In this document: positions 30,445-42,013 of the stretch, piece after piece
Numbering within the stretch: position 1 is the stretch's first letter
Layout of the letters: each line of letters opens with the position of its first letter
Assembly: GCF_024868665.1 (NCBI RefSeq)
Contig: NC_079914.1
Location: 1,336,980-1,400,979 of the forward strand
Source of the DNA: Triplophysa rosa
Taxonomy: Eukaryota; Chordata; Actinopteri; Cypriniformes; Nemacheilidae
Direction of reading: 5' to 3'
Length of the DNA: 64,000 nt
Position numbers and translations under genes: made by a program
Notes under the pieces: model-generated
The model's database searches: none
What the model saw: only the letters and a program-made list of their open reading frames with translations
Told to the model about the DNA's origin: nothing

Positions 30445-31086
30445 GCCTGTTTTACCAGTGTTTTTAAGGCACTCTACTGTAAATACTGTAACCCTCGACG
30501 CCCGTGAAACAAACAGCAAACATCGATTCAAGAAGTGAACAAGCACCTTTGTTTATATATTGCTCTGTGTAGAAGTAACATTAGCTGCAGCTAACGTCAA
30601 GTCAGTTCAGAGCAGGCTAACGTTACACACACAACAGCCATGCATGCTCTCTTCACAGCGTTCTTGTGAAATACTACTACTTCTTACAATAATAATAATA
30701 AATACAGTTATAAGTAAACAAGCACACAGCTCCCCTGAAAACACCACTTACCACGAACAGTATGTAGGCTATCCTGAAAATGCGCTAATCTATTGACGGC
30801 GTCTGAACGTGAGGAGTCCTCCGACATGAGGTCGTCACGTGAAAGGTCATCACGTGAGTCATTTATTTAGGGTTAAATTACTATTCATTCATTTTACTAA
30901 TAGTTAGATTGAACAGGCCTTCACAAAATGGCCTGTAAATACAAAACAAAATGTTTTTGCCTTGACAAAAGGGCACTTTCTGCATCAAGGGCCAAAGAGG
31001 CAGGTGCTCAAGTATCCTCCGAACCCCAGCCCCCCCCCAATTTTTTTTTTTAAATATTAAAACCAAAACGACTCATTTATTTACAC
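30445..31086. other. No gene seen; CACGTG-rich patch
   Basis: AT-rich, with GTCGTCACGTGAAAGG and CATCACGTGAGTC at about 30825-30860 and a poly-C/poly-T tract at 31029-31051. No coding sequence supported. Confidence 0.4.
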
Positions 31087-31435
31087 TAGAGATGTGCGCT
31101 ACGACTAATTTGACAGTCATTTAAACAAAAATGTAATACATTTTAACGACTAAAGAATGTAGGCTATTAAACAAACTGTTCATATCCAATATTTAATGTA
31201 GCTAAAACAGGCATATGTGTTCCATTTTCCTTACGTTATGATCATTAATATTTCTGCAATAAGAACCCAATACAGTATGGTTACTACGGAAGAGTATTAG
31301 GGCCAAGCAATAAAAAATATATAAAACCGTTTTGAGATTAAAGTCATTATAATGGGAAATTAAATCCGCAGTTTTTCGGGGAAAAAAGTCTAAATAAAAT
31401 GTTGAGAATAAACTCAATCAATTTCGAGAATAAAG

Positions 31436-31725
31436 TCGTTGTGTTTCGAGAAAAAACTCGTTAAATTTAGAGAAAAAAGTCGAAATAAAATATTGAGAAT
31501 AAACGTTTATCCTATATCAGGGTCATGTTCATTGCGTAGTACTGAATGAGGACATGGCAGAGTTGTATCACTTAGTCAAGCTATACTTTAGGCTTTCCTT
31601 CAGTAACAAAGAAATACTATCAGCGACTGGGTCTCTTTAGAATAATTTAACACGTTTTTAACACGACTTTATTCTCAAAGAGTTTTTTCTCGAAATTTAA
31701 CGAGTTTTTTCTCGAAACACAACGA
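31436..31725. repeat. Inverted repeat of the TTTCGAGAAAAAACTCG type
   Basis: 31436-31468 and 31693-31725 are perfect 33-bp reverse complements containing TCGTTGTGTTTCGAGAAA. Partial further copies extend to about 31820. Probably a small foldback element nested in the hAT element. Confidence 0.8.
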
Positions 31726-32013
31726 CTTTATTCTCAAAGTATAGTGAGTTTATTGTCGACATTTTATTTCGAGTTTTATTTCTCGAAATTTAACGAGTTT
31801 TTTCTCGAAACACAACGCATGCTAGATCTGACCTAAAAGTAAATAATTTCGTTCCTGATTCACTTTTTAAGAAGGTTAATAATTCTTTTTTCAAACATAT
31901 TGTTTTAGGATTTAACTTAAAAGGTTTTTAAATGAAACATTAAAATGAAAGTCATTTAAATTATTTTTCATACAAAATGATTCGCACTCAAAGAGATACA
32001 AACGTATTAAGTT

Positions 32014-32097
32014 TTATTCCATCATTGGGGGACAAAGACGTTTCGGCTAATGCCTTCTTCAGTGTGTCTTCTTCTTTGTCCCCCAATGATGGAATAA
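32014..32097. repeat. Hairpin, 25-bp perfect stem
   Basis: 32014-32038 pairs with 32073-32097 (CCATCATTGGGGGACAAAGA and its complement) around a 34-bp loop containing GACGTTTCGGCTAATGCC. Weaker pairing extends outward to about 31980 and 32135. Confidence 0.8.
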
Positions 32098-32282
32098 TAT
32101 TTTATACGTTTGTATCTGTGAGTGCAAATCATTTTGTGTGAAGAAGAGTTTTGTAGATTAACGCACCACAACAACAAAAGAAAGAACAAGAGCGCAGTGC
32201 AAATTACTTGTGTAGTCATTTAAATTTTGTGTAATTTTTTGTGTAATCAACTGTAGTAGTCGATTAGTCTTGCACATCCCTA

Positions 32283-32867
32283 GTTTACATATGGTGCAAA
32301 CAACGATCACATTAGGTGATGAGTATGCATGCATGCATTCGTACCTTTAAACATCTGTACTTGTACCTTGCTTCAATCGTACCCAATAAATGTGGGTTTG
32401 ATCAAATCTCTTTTTGTTAAAGTCCTTAATTTCACATGTTGAAACTGTCGCCTTGCATCCGCCATCCATGCTGCCTTGGTATGTAAACATGACATGTTTG
32501 TTTAACGTCATGCAGCAGAACAATCGGTTTCTTATTTCAAAGTACTGCGAGAGAGATTCGTAACAACTGTTCTTACAAGTGGTTTCAAGATGATCAGGCA
32601 TGCGCTAGCAGTGCATTTACAGCGTGAATGAATCGCATGGTCATTGTGCTAATGATGTGTAATGGGAATGTTCACAGTGCAAACGAAGCACGCGTTTCAT
32701 ACTGGCCGAAATTCGGGACATTCTAAAATGCTTAACATGAAAAACGCTTAACGTAGCTTAACGTACCTAAACAGCGATCAAGGAAAAACAAATTTATGTC
32801 AAACCTTCCTTTTACTAAACACTTGCTGCTGTCAAAAGAACGACCTCTTGGTCCGTGGATAAAGTGA
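32283..32867. other. No gene seen
   Basis: No repeat or coding sequence I can support. Confidence 0.4.
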
Positions 32868-33050
32868 ATAATATATGCGCTCTCTCCGGTCTCGTCTATG
32901 GCCCGGCCCCTCTCGTTCCCTCGTTAGCTTTCCATCATTGTTGATTCCGCGCACCTGCCCTCTGTTAATTATCCTTTGTAAGTCTCCCTATTTAATGCAC
33001 TCGTGTTTGCTGTCTCGGCTGGTTCGTTTTGTATTACCCGATGTTCATAC
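32868..33050 (+). repeat. LTR fragment related to the solo LTR at 12603-13179
   Basis: Shares the order TATGCG, GGCCCCGCCCCTCTC-like word, CACCTGCCCT and CTCCCTATTTAATG with 12708-12845 of the solo LTR. Both ends are missing. Confidence 0.55.
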
Positions 33051-33828
33051 TCTAGTAAGCTGCCACCTTAGCGTTGGGACCACTCCATCTATCAGTTTCA
33101 AAGGATCTCCAAAACCAGCGTTATATCCACCGTTTATATAACATTCATCACCCAAATGCAGTGAACAAACAAACACAGCTGAACTTCGCGAATGTAGTGC
33201 TCTCTCTCTCTCCTGCACACAAGTGAAAGTGACGTGTGCGCATTATCCTTCTCCCGCTCTCCTTGGTTGATGCGTGGGTGTGCCGCGTGCTTTTCTGTAA
33301 GAATTGTCCAATAAGGGACTTAGAGATGTTGTTACGAAACGGATTTTCATGTTCGAAAAAAAACTTTCAAAAACCCATACGAACGCTTGGGCAGTGTATC
33401 GTGCACAGAAATACAACGTCATATGTCCAACTCTTTTTTGACAAGTTGACCATGTTAAGGATAGGAAGCCAGCATGTTTAACATTGTAAATAAGTCAGAA
33501 TGCATGAAACACCGTTGCATCCCCCCTTTAAAAAATGGTGAGTCTTGAGATCATAGACTATCTGTTTGGGAACCTCTGCTCCAACTTGCCAGATAGGTTG
33601 CACAGCAATGCTGACACCTTGTGTGTCTCTCCACTCTAGCTCTTTATTGTAAACAAGTGAATTATTTTAGCATTGTTTGAACTTCAATTTTCTTTGATCC
33701 CCATCTCTCACTACTAGTTGCATTTCTGAACAGCGTATGTTTGCACATAGACAAACTGGTTTGTGTAAGGATTTTTTGAAACATTTTGACTTATTTCTAT
33801 ATGTGAAATAATATTATATGCATGTAAA
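33051..33828. other. No gene seen
   Basis: Mixed AT-rich DNA. A short CT run lies at about 33200-33212. No supported gene. Confidence 0.4.
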
Positions 33829-33876
33829 ATGGAACACTGCATGTTATAGAGAATGGAACACTGCATGTTATAGAGA
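33829..33876 (+). repeat. 24-bp tandem duplication
   Basis: Two identical 24-bp units in direct succession (ATGGAACACTGCATG... at 33829 and 33853). The second unit overlaps the apparent start of an LTR. Confidence 0.85.
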
Positions 33877-34869
33877 ATTTAGCATAAGCCAAATGGTCGG
33901 AGTCATGGAAAGAAGAGCCATCAACCCCCTTTCTCCTGGTTTCTTGATACGATCATCAAAAGACCAGAGTCAAAACCTCTGAGAGTGTTGATAACCTTTT
34001 GTTTCTCTGTTGGATATTTTACAACTCCTAAGCTTCAAAGCAGAGGGGAGAAGTCTCTCGGTCTAATCTGAAACTTGGCTAACCAGAGAAACTTCTCTGA
34101 CAAATAGGAACGTGTGATTCAATTGTCCTTTTCTATAAATATATCTAAATATCTAGGTTATATGTTGTCTCTCTTGCCATTTTTAAATAATCTGTAATTG
34201 TTAAATAGGCAAGTTAATTCAGGCTTTGTTCGTATTCGTACCGCCGAATGAATCATGTCTTGAAGCACTTCAAACCTTAGCATATTTGATATATAAATGT
34301 TTGTCTTTACAGTTCCTCCTTGTTTATATACATTGTGTGACCATAGGACACTTTCTTTTCATTATGTTATAATTGGAATGATATCTCATAAAGATGCAAA
34401 TTAGCTGTTGAGTGGACAAAGAACCTCTTCCCTGCTCAACTCTGATTGGTCGATTCAAACTCAGGTGGGCATGCCCTCTCATGAGGTTAAATATCGAGCC
34501 TGCTGTGAAAACCCTCTCTTGTCTCTTGCTCTCTTCTCCTCTGCTCTAAAACTTGTTTCGTGGCGTCTCTTCGGAGACTGCCCTCTCCCCCCACTGGGGA
34601 GGGGAAGAAGGAACAATGGACTCTGCTGCCACGTGGCTAGGCCATGCGGCCGATCACGAGGCCCGCAACTTTCTGCAGGCCTGCCTTCTGAAACCTTTTG
34701 AACAATTCCATCTCTACACGTGCATACCATACGGATATCGGTCCAGCACAGAGCTTGCAAGTATCCGTTTCTATTATAGAATAGCTGCGTCAAGTCTGTG
34801 CCTCTTTGTTAAAGATGATTTTTATTGGTGTTCAGAAAAACGCTGCCATGCCCTCTCTCTGTCTCTGTC

Positions 34870-34911
<42 letters not shown>

Positions 34912-35085
34912 CTCCTCTCTCTTTCTCTCTCTCAGCGCTTCCTAGCGCATTTGTGTTTCATGTATTTGTTTGTTTTATGCGATCGTCATTGTTTTTTTAT
35001 CATGTAGAGTAGATTTTAATAAACAACCATATATATTCATTTGTGATGGGTCTTCTATATTCACACCCACAAACTTGGTCCCTTT
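33866..35085 (+). repeat. Probable solo ERV LTR, related to the LTR at 6151-7350
   Basis: Begins TGTTATAGAGAATTTAGC and shares short landmarks in order with the ERV LTR: ATGGTCGG near the start, ATGCAAAT..GTGGACAAAGAA before the promoter, a pyrimidine-rich leader with CTTCGGAGACTGCC, and a late AATAAA (about 35018). No internal retroviral genes flank it. Boundaries are approximate and no target duplication was confirmed. Confidence 0.5.
34852..34936 (+). repeat. CT microsatellite
   Basis: CTCTCTGT runs passing into pure CT, inside the LTR-like sequence. Confidence 0.9.
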
Positions 35086-35492
35086 TACTGTGTCTCGATT
35101 TACGCTACCTTTGCTCTAAATCCGGTTTGGTAAAGTCACGTTACTTATGGCCATGAGATAATGTAAGGTATATAATATCATTGATTCATTTGCTGGACAA
35201 ATGCATACAAGTATTGTTATGCTTTATATTACTAATCAGAGACCGTAAAATATGTATATTTGATCACGATAATTATACGTATTTTCCTTTGAGCTAAACT
35301 AATACCTTGACTGAAATTGATGTTTTAAATAACTCATTTCATGGATACGATCTTGAAAGATCTGGTGGAGAACCATATTTGGTAAGCTTTGCTCATCAAT
35401 ATAGTAACGTTAGCTAAAACCGCTACAATGTGTTGCCTTATTGTCTCAGTTCTTTCCTATAAAGATTACATTTTTTTAATGCTATACAAAAC
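35086..35492. other. No gene seen
   Basis: AT-rich DNA separating the LTR from the DIRS element. Confidence 0.45.
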
Positions 35493-35712
35493 AAAACGTC
35501 TTGGTTACGGATGTAACCTCGGTTCCCTGATGGAGGGAACGAGACGTTGTGTCGAACCGACAGAATGGGGTTTGTCTTGAGAACCTATCATCTTCTGAGT
35601 ATTTAGAAAAGGCCAATGAAAATTGGCGGATGAAATTTGCATGCCGGGCTCCTCCCCGGATGTCCGGGTATAAGAGGGAAGCCGGCGTGCTCATTCATTC
35701 ACCTTTGGTCTG
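35493..35712 (+). repeat. DIRS copy 2 terminal inverted repeat (complete end)
   Basis: AAAACGTCTTGGTTACGG through to CATTCATTCACC. Positions 35566-35708 are the inverted match of 41372-41514. Confidence 0.8.
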
Positions 35713-35769
35713 AGGAGCCTAAAGCATCCTCCCCCGACCGCTGGGTTGGGCGGCCAGTGTTGTGGCATG

Positions 35770-35880
35770 AGGGACACAACGTCTTGTTCCCTCCATCAGG
35801 GAACCGAGGTGACATCCGTAACCAAAACGTTCCCTTTCTGTCGGTCTCTCGACGTTGTGTCGAACCGACAGAATGGGGTT
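35770..35880. repeat. DIRS copy 2 internal complementary region
   Basis: ACAACGTCTTGTTCCCTCCA to CCGTAACCAAAACG is the reverse complement of the terminus at 35493-35555. It is followed by GACGTTGTGTCGAACCGACA in direct orientation. This back-to-back copy of the two ends matches the DIRS internal complementary region. Confidence 0.75.
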
Positions 35881-36129
35881 CCTATGGAAAACGCCACAGC
35901 ACTGAGCCGCGTAACAATCTCTGCGGAGCGACGTTGACTGGCCTGGGCAAGTCAGACAAACACGCTAACGCGAAATTATGACCTTCCAGTGGAGAGGAAT
36001 GGGGACCCAGAGCTTTCCACAAAAAGTTGGGAAGCCCCCTAATGCCTGCCGTCACGGGCGGAGGCCTAATTCTCTAAATGGCGAGAAGCCGCCCGGCACC
36101 GTACGGGCCACTGGGTAAGCATTATTTCT

Positions 36130-37330
36130 CCTGGGGGAAAAACGCTGCAGAGGCCACTACCTACCGTAGGGAGGAATTAGTGGAGACACCACATGGTCTC
36201 ACCATCAGGGGAGAACTCATGGGAAGAAAGTGCGGACAGGAGTTAACCGCAAGGTGGGAGTCCACCTGGGGAGGTCATGGGTTGCCAAGGTGGGAACCAT
36301 TCATGAGGATACATCAGACGGAACAGCCCACGGAGGGGGTGTTACCACGTCTGGAGCACTAGGTCCGGTTAGAGCTATGTGGGAGATAACTCAACTGTTC
36401 CCCGGCCTAAGGGGGCAGGGCTGCTCTGCCCAGCCTGTCCCCTGGAAGGGTGCTTAGTGATGGATGGAATGCCTGTTCTTACCCGAGGGAAAAGAAGTGA
36501 GGCGGGATGGCCACTGCTCCCCCCGGAGGGGGAAGGGCTTCCGCAGGCGTACGCCCTACCGGCTGCCGGTCCCACACCTTGCCAGGATGCAGGCTGACAC
36601 CGGTTCCGCGCATAGGTATTAGAACCTCACGGAGTTGTTAGGCATAGCCCAACCCGCAGCTCCGCAGATGTCTGCCAGAGAGGCGCCCTGAGCCAGTGTC
36701 CATGAGGGTTGTGCCTCACCCCCTACGGGCAGGGGCGAAATGAGATCGGTATGCCCTAACGAGGGCATCCACGATCCAGTGCGCCAGCCTCTGTTTGGAG
36801 ACAGCCCTCTTGCTGACCTCCGAAACAGACAAAGAGCTGCTCAGAGCTTCTGGGCTCTGCGTGCGGTCCAAGTAGAGGCGCCGTGCGCGTACTGGACACA
36901 GCACGGATAGGTTGGGTCTTCCTCCCCGGTGGGGAGCGCCTGCTGGTTCACCACCTGGTCTCTCGGGAGAGTGGTGGGAACCTTGGGCACGTAGCGGGGT
37001 GGGGTCTCAAGATAACGCGAGAATCCCGGCCCCGAGTTCTAGGCAATCTGTGGACACGGAGGGTGCTTGTAGATCCCCTACCCTCTTGGAGGTGAGCGCC
37101 CTGCGGAAAGCCGTCTTTATCAAGACTGAGAAAGAGCGGCAACCCGAGAGGCTCGAAGGGGGCGGGGCCTCTTGAGGCCCGCCACCTAGGTCGCAAGAGG
37201 GTACGGAGCGCGGGTAAGGTGGTTACCCTCTCGCGCCCCTTAGGAACCTAATGACCAGGTCGTGCTGTCCCAGAGGCAACCCAGCACTTGGGTCATGATG
37301 AGCGGCCGTACCGGCTACATACATTCCCAG
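36130..37330 (-). pseudogene. DIRS tyrosine recombinase region
   Basis: The best open piece (37196 to 36948) contains PFEPLGLPLFLSLDKDG-like and VILRPHPATCP words that fit the N-terminal and middle part of DIRS recombinases. Further pieces follow toward the internal complementary region in other frames. I cannot line up the catalytic Arg-His-Arg-Tyr set, so this is a pseudogene by frame breaks. Confidence 0.5.
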
Positions 37331-37410
37331 TGTGGAGGGGTAGAGGTTACTCCCTCGTCTCTCTTGAGGACGGGACAGCTCGTACCCGACCGAGCAACTC
37401 CGCGGGTCAT

Positions 37411-38310
37411 CTAGCCGAGAAGAGCACCAGGACGAGAAGAGGCACCACCTATGGGCGTATAGCCACCCAGTGACCGAAGCCCTAGCCTGAGTGACGTCCG
37501 GACCGGGGGTGGGTCACTCAGGATCTCCTCGTCCCGTCCAGACATGGAGACCAGGTTTTGCCTGGGATGCCGTAACGTGCCCCTTCCCCTGGGGAAGCTG
37601 TCCGCCAGGTGGAGCGGCCAGGGGGGAGTTGTTGTCAGAGCCTCAGCTCCGAGAACCAAGTCCTGGTTAGGCCGAAGGGGCGTAACTAGTACCACTTGAT
37701 GCTCCTCTTCCCTGGCCTTGCACAGGACCTGTGCAATAAGGCTCACTGGGGGGAAGCGTACTTCCGCTTGTCCCGCGGCCAGCTGTGCACAAGGGCATCC
37801 GTGCCGAGGGTACCTCGGACAGGGAGTACCAAAGCGGACAATGAGTGGAGTCCGGGGAGGCAACAGGACCACCTGTGCCTGGCCGAACTGCCCCCAAATG
37901 AGCCGGCTGCGCGGGGAGGGAGTCGCCACTCTGCGCGAGGCGTCGACTGACGAGAGAGCACATCGGCTGTCTGGTTCAGGACGCCTGGGATGTGTGTGGC
38001 TCACAGGGAGCTGATAACCTGCTCACTCCAGAGGAGGAGGCGTCGGGCGAGTCATGTTAGATGCTGTGAGTGAAAGAATACGCCACTGCAGCTGTGCTGT
38101 CCGACCGGACCAGCACGTGCTTCCCTGCACGAGAGGTAGTAGCCTCCTCAATGCAAGTAGCACAACCAACAACTCTAGGCAATTGAATGCCAACGCAGGC
38201 GGGGGCCCGTCCACCGCCCCGACACTGCTTGCCCGTTGCACACGGCACCCCAACCTTGCAGGGAGGCATCCCAAAGGGGACCCCTGTCCGCAAGAAGGTC
38301 ATGGAGACCA
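37411..38310 (-). pseudogene. DIRS RNase H and connection to recombinase
   Basis: A minus-strand piece at 38302-38057 has LVRSDSTAAVAY, the RNase H strand with catalytic Asp in DIRS elements. Pieces between 38004 and 37411 (197 residues) have LIWGQFGQAQV and REEEHQVVLVTPLRPNQ, part of the long post-RNase H region. Two overlapping frames (from 37963 and 38004) each hold alternate parts, so at least one frameshift is present. Confidence 0.6.
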
Positions 38311-38696
38311 GGGGGTTAGGGTGTGTCGGCAGAAAAGCGTGTGACCATACGCCTACTGCCGGTGTGCCACGCTCTCCAAGGAACTTGACTCTGCAGCCAG
38401 TGTTGGAGCGGTCGTATGTGCATCGACCCGAGGGGGACCACCCCCGCTGAGGATGCCATGTATCCCAGGAGCCTCTTGTTACAGGGGGACCGCTGACTGT
38501 CTGATCTTCAGGCAGTTCAACACTGACCGGGCGCGCTAATCAGTCGCGCTGCCTCTGGGAGGCCGCGAGGGTGCGGGCTTCCTCGTCGCGGGTCTCGCGC
38601 CCCCCCCCCCGGGGGGAGAGCGGGGCCGCTCGTGAGGACAGAGTCGAGTTCCATATCGAGAAAGAGGGAGAGCACCGGGGAGAGCTTGCTCTTTTC

Positions 38697-39400
38697 TCAG
38701 TTGACCTGTAGCCCCACCGATCTAGGTGCCGGAGCACCAGGTCCCTGTGTGTACACAACAGATCTCGAGAGTGTGCCTAAACTTGAGCCAGTCGTCGAGA
38801 TAGTTAGTACCCGCACACCTCCTTCCCTACGGGGAAGGTGGGCGGCTTCCACGACATTCGTAAAGACTCGTGGAGACAGGGACAGACCGAAGGGGAGGAC
38901 CCTGTACTGATATGCCCGTCCCTCGAACGCGAACCGTCGGAACGGCCGATGTCGAGGGAGGATCGAGACATGAAAGTACGCGTCCTTCAGGTCGATTGCC
39001 ATGAACCAGTCCTGACACCTGACGGACGCCAGGATGCGCTTCTGCGTGACCATCCTGAAAGGCAGCTTGTGTAGGTGCCTGTTCAGAACACGCAGATCCA
39101 AGATAGGGCGCAACCCTCCGCCTTTCTTGGTCACAATGAAGTACGGGCTGTAGAACCCGCTGAACATCTCGGCCGGTGGGACGGGCTCGATCGCTCCCTT
39201 CACCAGAAGAGAGGCAACCTCCGCCCGAAGTACGGGGGCATCCCTGCCTCTGACTGAGGTAAAAAGGAAGCCCCGGAACTTGGGCGGACGTGTAGCGAAC
39301 TGAATCGCGTAGCCGAGACGGATCGTCTTCCTCAGCCAGCCTGACAGTCTGGGAAGCTGAGACCAGGCTCCCAGAACTGTGACAGGGGGACTAGAGGTTT
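38697..39400 (-). pseudogene. DIRS reverse transcriptase
   Basis: RT core within a 420-codon open stretch that begins at 39959. Motifs: LLVKGAIEPVPPAEMFSGFY, YFIVTKKGGGLRPILDLRVL, WFMAIDLKDAYFHVSI and YQYRVLPFGLSLSPRVF. The catalytic YLDDWL sequence is present at about 38783-38800 but in the next frame, so the main frame reads TISTTG there. A single-base change just upstream separates them. The bulk is otherwise well preserved. Confidence 0.8.
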
Positions 39401-41340
39401 GATCTGCTTCATCGCCCCCGCGGAGGGTGGTTCGATGGCTAGCAGTACGGATTCCTTGCCGGGGGAGGACCCCCGGGGAGGAGATCGGCTCTGCTGTTTT
39501 TCCTGCCTGGCGATTGTCCGGCTCGACGCACTGTCTGTCTGAGAGTGCTGAAGGCTGGTGTTTATACTCGACATTGTGCTTCGCCATGACGCAACGTCGA
39601 GTTTGCCGTTCACCATCGTGCAGAGGGTGAGAGCGGCTGTGGTAACCCATAGAGAGAGGAAACTCTCCTTTTTGAGAGTAAGTGGGTGCCAGCTCCCCGG
39701 AGGGGGCCAGCAGATGGAGAGACGGGGCAGGATCCGTCCCTATCCGACTTCCCAGCGATGTGGCTGGGGTCGGGCCCAATGGTAGCCTCGATCCCCCTGA
39801 GGTGTTCCCATGACGGCTGCTGCGCCGCGGCTGCTGATGGGGTGATGGTCTCCTCTTCGCTGTCTCCTCCAGGGGGGCCGCCTGAGTGGGGGGCGCCAGA
39901 GCTGGAGGGCGTTGAAGAGGACCAGGGCTGCTGGGAAGCAGACAGTGCACGGGACTCAAAGGCCGAGGCGGCCGAGTTGCGGCACGGAGGACTGCTTCTT
40001 ACTGTGGAGAACCCTCCGGGGAGGCCGCGTGCGGGTCTCGCGCCCCCCCCGATGGGCGGGGGGTGAGCGGGGCCGCTGCGGCTCGACAGTAACACCAATT
40101 AGCCCCCCCTTGCGAGACGGGTACGTCGAGAAAGCGGACCTTCTCAGCGTTACTCATCTGCACAAGGATTGGCCAGAGGAGTTTCTCATGGACCACAAGT
40201 GTGGACATCGTCCGACCCAGGGCCCGCGTGGTCACCTTGGTCGCCCGTAGAGCGAGGTCGGTGGCGGCGCGGAGTTCCTGCATAAGCGCTGGGTCGGTCT
40301 TACCCTCGTGGAGCTCTCTCAACGCCCTGGCCTGGCAGGAGCCATAGCGTGGAGAGAGGAGGCAGCTTGGTCCGCCGCAATGTAAGCTCTCGACACCAGA
40401 GATGCCGAGACACCACATGCTTTGGACGGGAGTCTAGGTCGAGCCCCCCCAGGTGGCCGCCACCTACGGGCACGAGTGCACCGCGGCAGCAACTCCACCT
40501 GGGGACACCGACGCATCCTCCAGCTGTCTCAACCTCGAGGGAAGAGAGGGTGACAGAACTTTGTTTGACGTGAAACGTGCCGGGAAGGGGCGTTCCAGGT
40601 CTTACAAAGTTCCTCATGCACTTCCGGTAAACACGGCACTGGGGGCGGGCGCGGCTTGGAGCCGTGCTCAAACCCGAGGCGCCATGTAGCCAGCCGCGAG
40701 CACCGGGAGAGGCAGTGCGGGCACTGCAACCCAACACTCACGGCGGCCCGGGAAAGCATGGCCGACATCTCGACATCCGCTTTTTCCTGGGCTCGACCCC
40801 CCGAGGGAGGGAGCCTGAGGAATCGTCAGAGTCGGATGGCAGTACGTCACCCCCCGATGCTGCAAGAGAAATCTCATCATCACGCATCGTGTCCGAATAC
40901 GTGATTGAGGAATAAGACGGCGGACCGTCTTTTTGGGGAATGGTCAGACGAGCGAGAAGAGGTGTGAACGGTCCGTGAGCCATGGCTGGCGGATTATCGC
41001 TCACAGTAATCCTCATATCACCCTCGCTGCTTGCCGTAGCGGACGGCAGGGCCGTAGTCCTGCCGCCACGGAACGGGGAGCAAACGAGGTGCGGGCAGGA
41101 TGTATCCACAACGTCTGCCCCAACGTACTGGAAGCAGGCATTGTGTCCGTCCCCCTCCTTGATGAGTGTGTTGCACCCATGAGAACAGCGGGACAAGCCA
41201 CGCTGGAGAAATTTGCTCTTTTAGAAAAGGAAATTTGCTCAAACTCCTCCGGAACTGCCGAGACGCCCAGGGGAGAGTCACTGCAGGAAGGGACCGTCCG
41301 CTGTCCACGTCATATATTCCAGCAGAAAGAATGATCACCC
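39400..41340 (-). pseudogene. DIRS gag region
   Basis: Minus-strand open pieces from 41196 to 39610. The first has a CNTLIKEGDGHNACFQYVGA motif matching the GDGHDVCLKC site of copy 1, then a Ser/Asp-rich tract. Later pieces are proline-, Arg- and Ser-rich. Frame changes occur roughly every 400 bp. The product would be a structural gag protein; none is intact. Confidence 0.55.
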
Positions 41341-41371
41341 AGATCGTAGAGAAGCTCACCAGATGCGTAGG

Positions 41372-41514
41372 CTCTGAAGAACAAAAGGTGAATGAATGAG
41401 CACGCCGGCTTCCCTCTTATACCCGGACATCCGGGGAGGAGCCCGGCATGCAAATTTCATCCGCCAATTTTCATTGGCCTTTTCTAAATACTCAGAAGAT
41501 GATAGGTTCTCAAG
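41372..41514 (-). repeat. DIRS copy 2 terminal inverted repeat, outer part missing
   Basis: Inverted match to 35566-35708. It stops at GTCTTGAGAACC (minus strand), so the ~70-85 bp that should lie outside is absent. Confidence 0.8.
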
Positions 41515-41880
41515 ACTCAACTTCAACCAGCTCCATTTTGTTTGAAAACAGGATGACCAAGCTGGTCCACCAGCCAGACCAGCTCTATACCAACACTACC
41601 AGCAATAACCAGCCTGGATGAGCATGCTGGTTAATGCTGGATTTTTCAGCAGGGACATCCCAGAAATACTATTTGGTACGTCGTTGCAACAAATATGGTC
41701 TGGTCTAGGCGTGTCTTAGGACATTATTGCCACATCCCCACAACATTCAATGTTACGTCGTCACAATGAATATGGCAATCACAAAGTTACGTTGCTGGAA
41801 CGTTATTTGGTACATCGCTGCAACTAATATGTTCTGGTCCAGGTACGTCCTCACAACATAACAGTGTTAACTGGGTTCTT
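41515..41880. repeat. TGCTGGT-type and ACGTCGTTGCAAC-type dispersed repeats
   Basis: 41570-41660 is rich in CCAGC/GCTGGT words, as at 28396-28555. 41680-41870 has three spaced variants of TACGTCGTTGCAAC...TATGGTCTGGTC. No gene. Confidence 0.5.
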
Positions 41881-42013
41881 ATTGTAGTCATGTAAACAGT
41901 CATGCCAGGAGCAATTCATCTGCATCGCTGCCCCCTGTTTCTTCTTGGCCACATTCATCTGCCTTTCCACAAGCCTTCTTTATTTATCAATTTCTTCATG
42001 TTAAGCTCCCCAG

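Larger units (their letters stand above)
31087..32282. mobile_element. Non-autonomous hAT element, 1196 bp, imperfect 8-bp duplication
   Basis: Ends TAGAGATGTGCGCTACGACT (left) and, complement, TAGGGATGTGCAAGACTAAT (right). Flanking octamers ATTTACAC (31079-31086) and GTTTACAT (32283-32290) match at six of eight positions. The interior holds two further inverted repeats and no transposase. Confidence 0.7.
35493..41514 (-). mobile_element. DIRS-type retrotransposon copy 2, near full length, decayed
   Basis: Minus-strand order: left inverted repeat (41372-41514), gag, RT, RNase H, tyrosine recombinase, internal complementary region (35770-35880), right inverted repeat (35493-35712). GC-rich compared with surroundings. 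No target duplication. The right repeat starts with the family terminus AAAACGTCTTGGTTACGG, while the repeat at 41514 lacks the outer ~85 bp. All three coding regions have frame breaks. Confidence 0.85.

Noticed and set aside
36078..38910. Plus-strand frames of 70-98 codons opposite the DIRS element
   Set aside because: GC-rich antisense frames of the RT/recombinase region without any recognisable motif.
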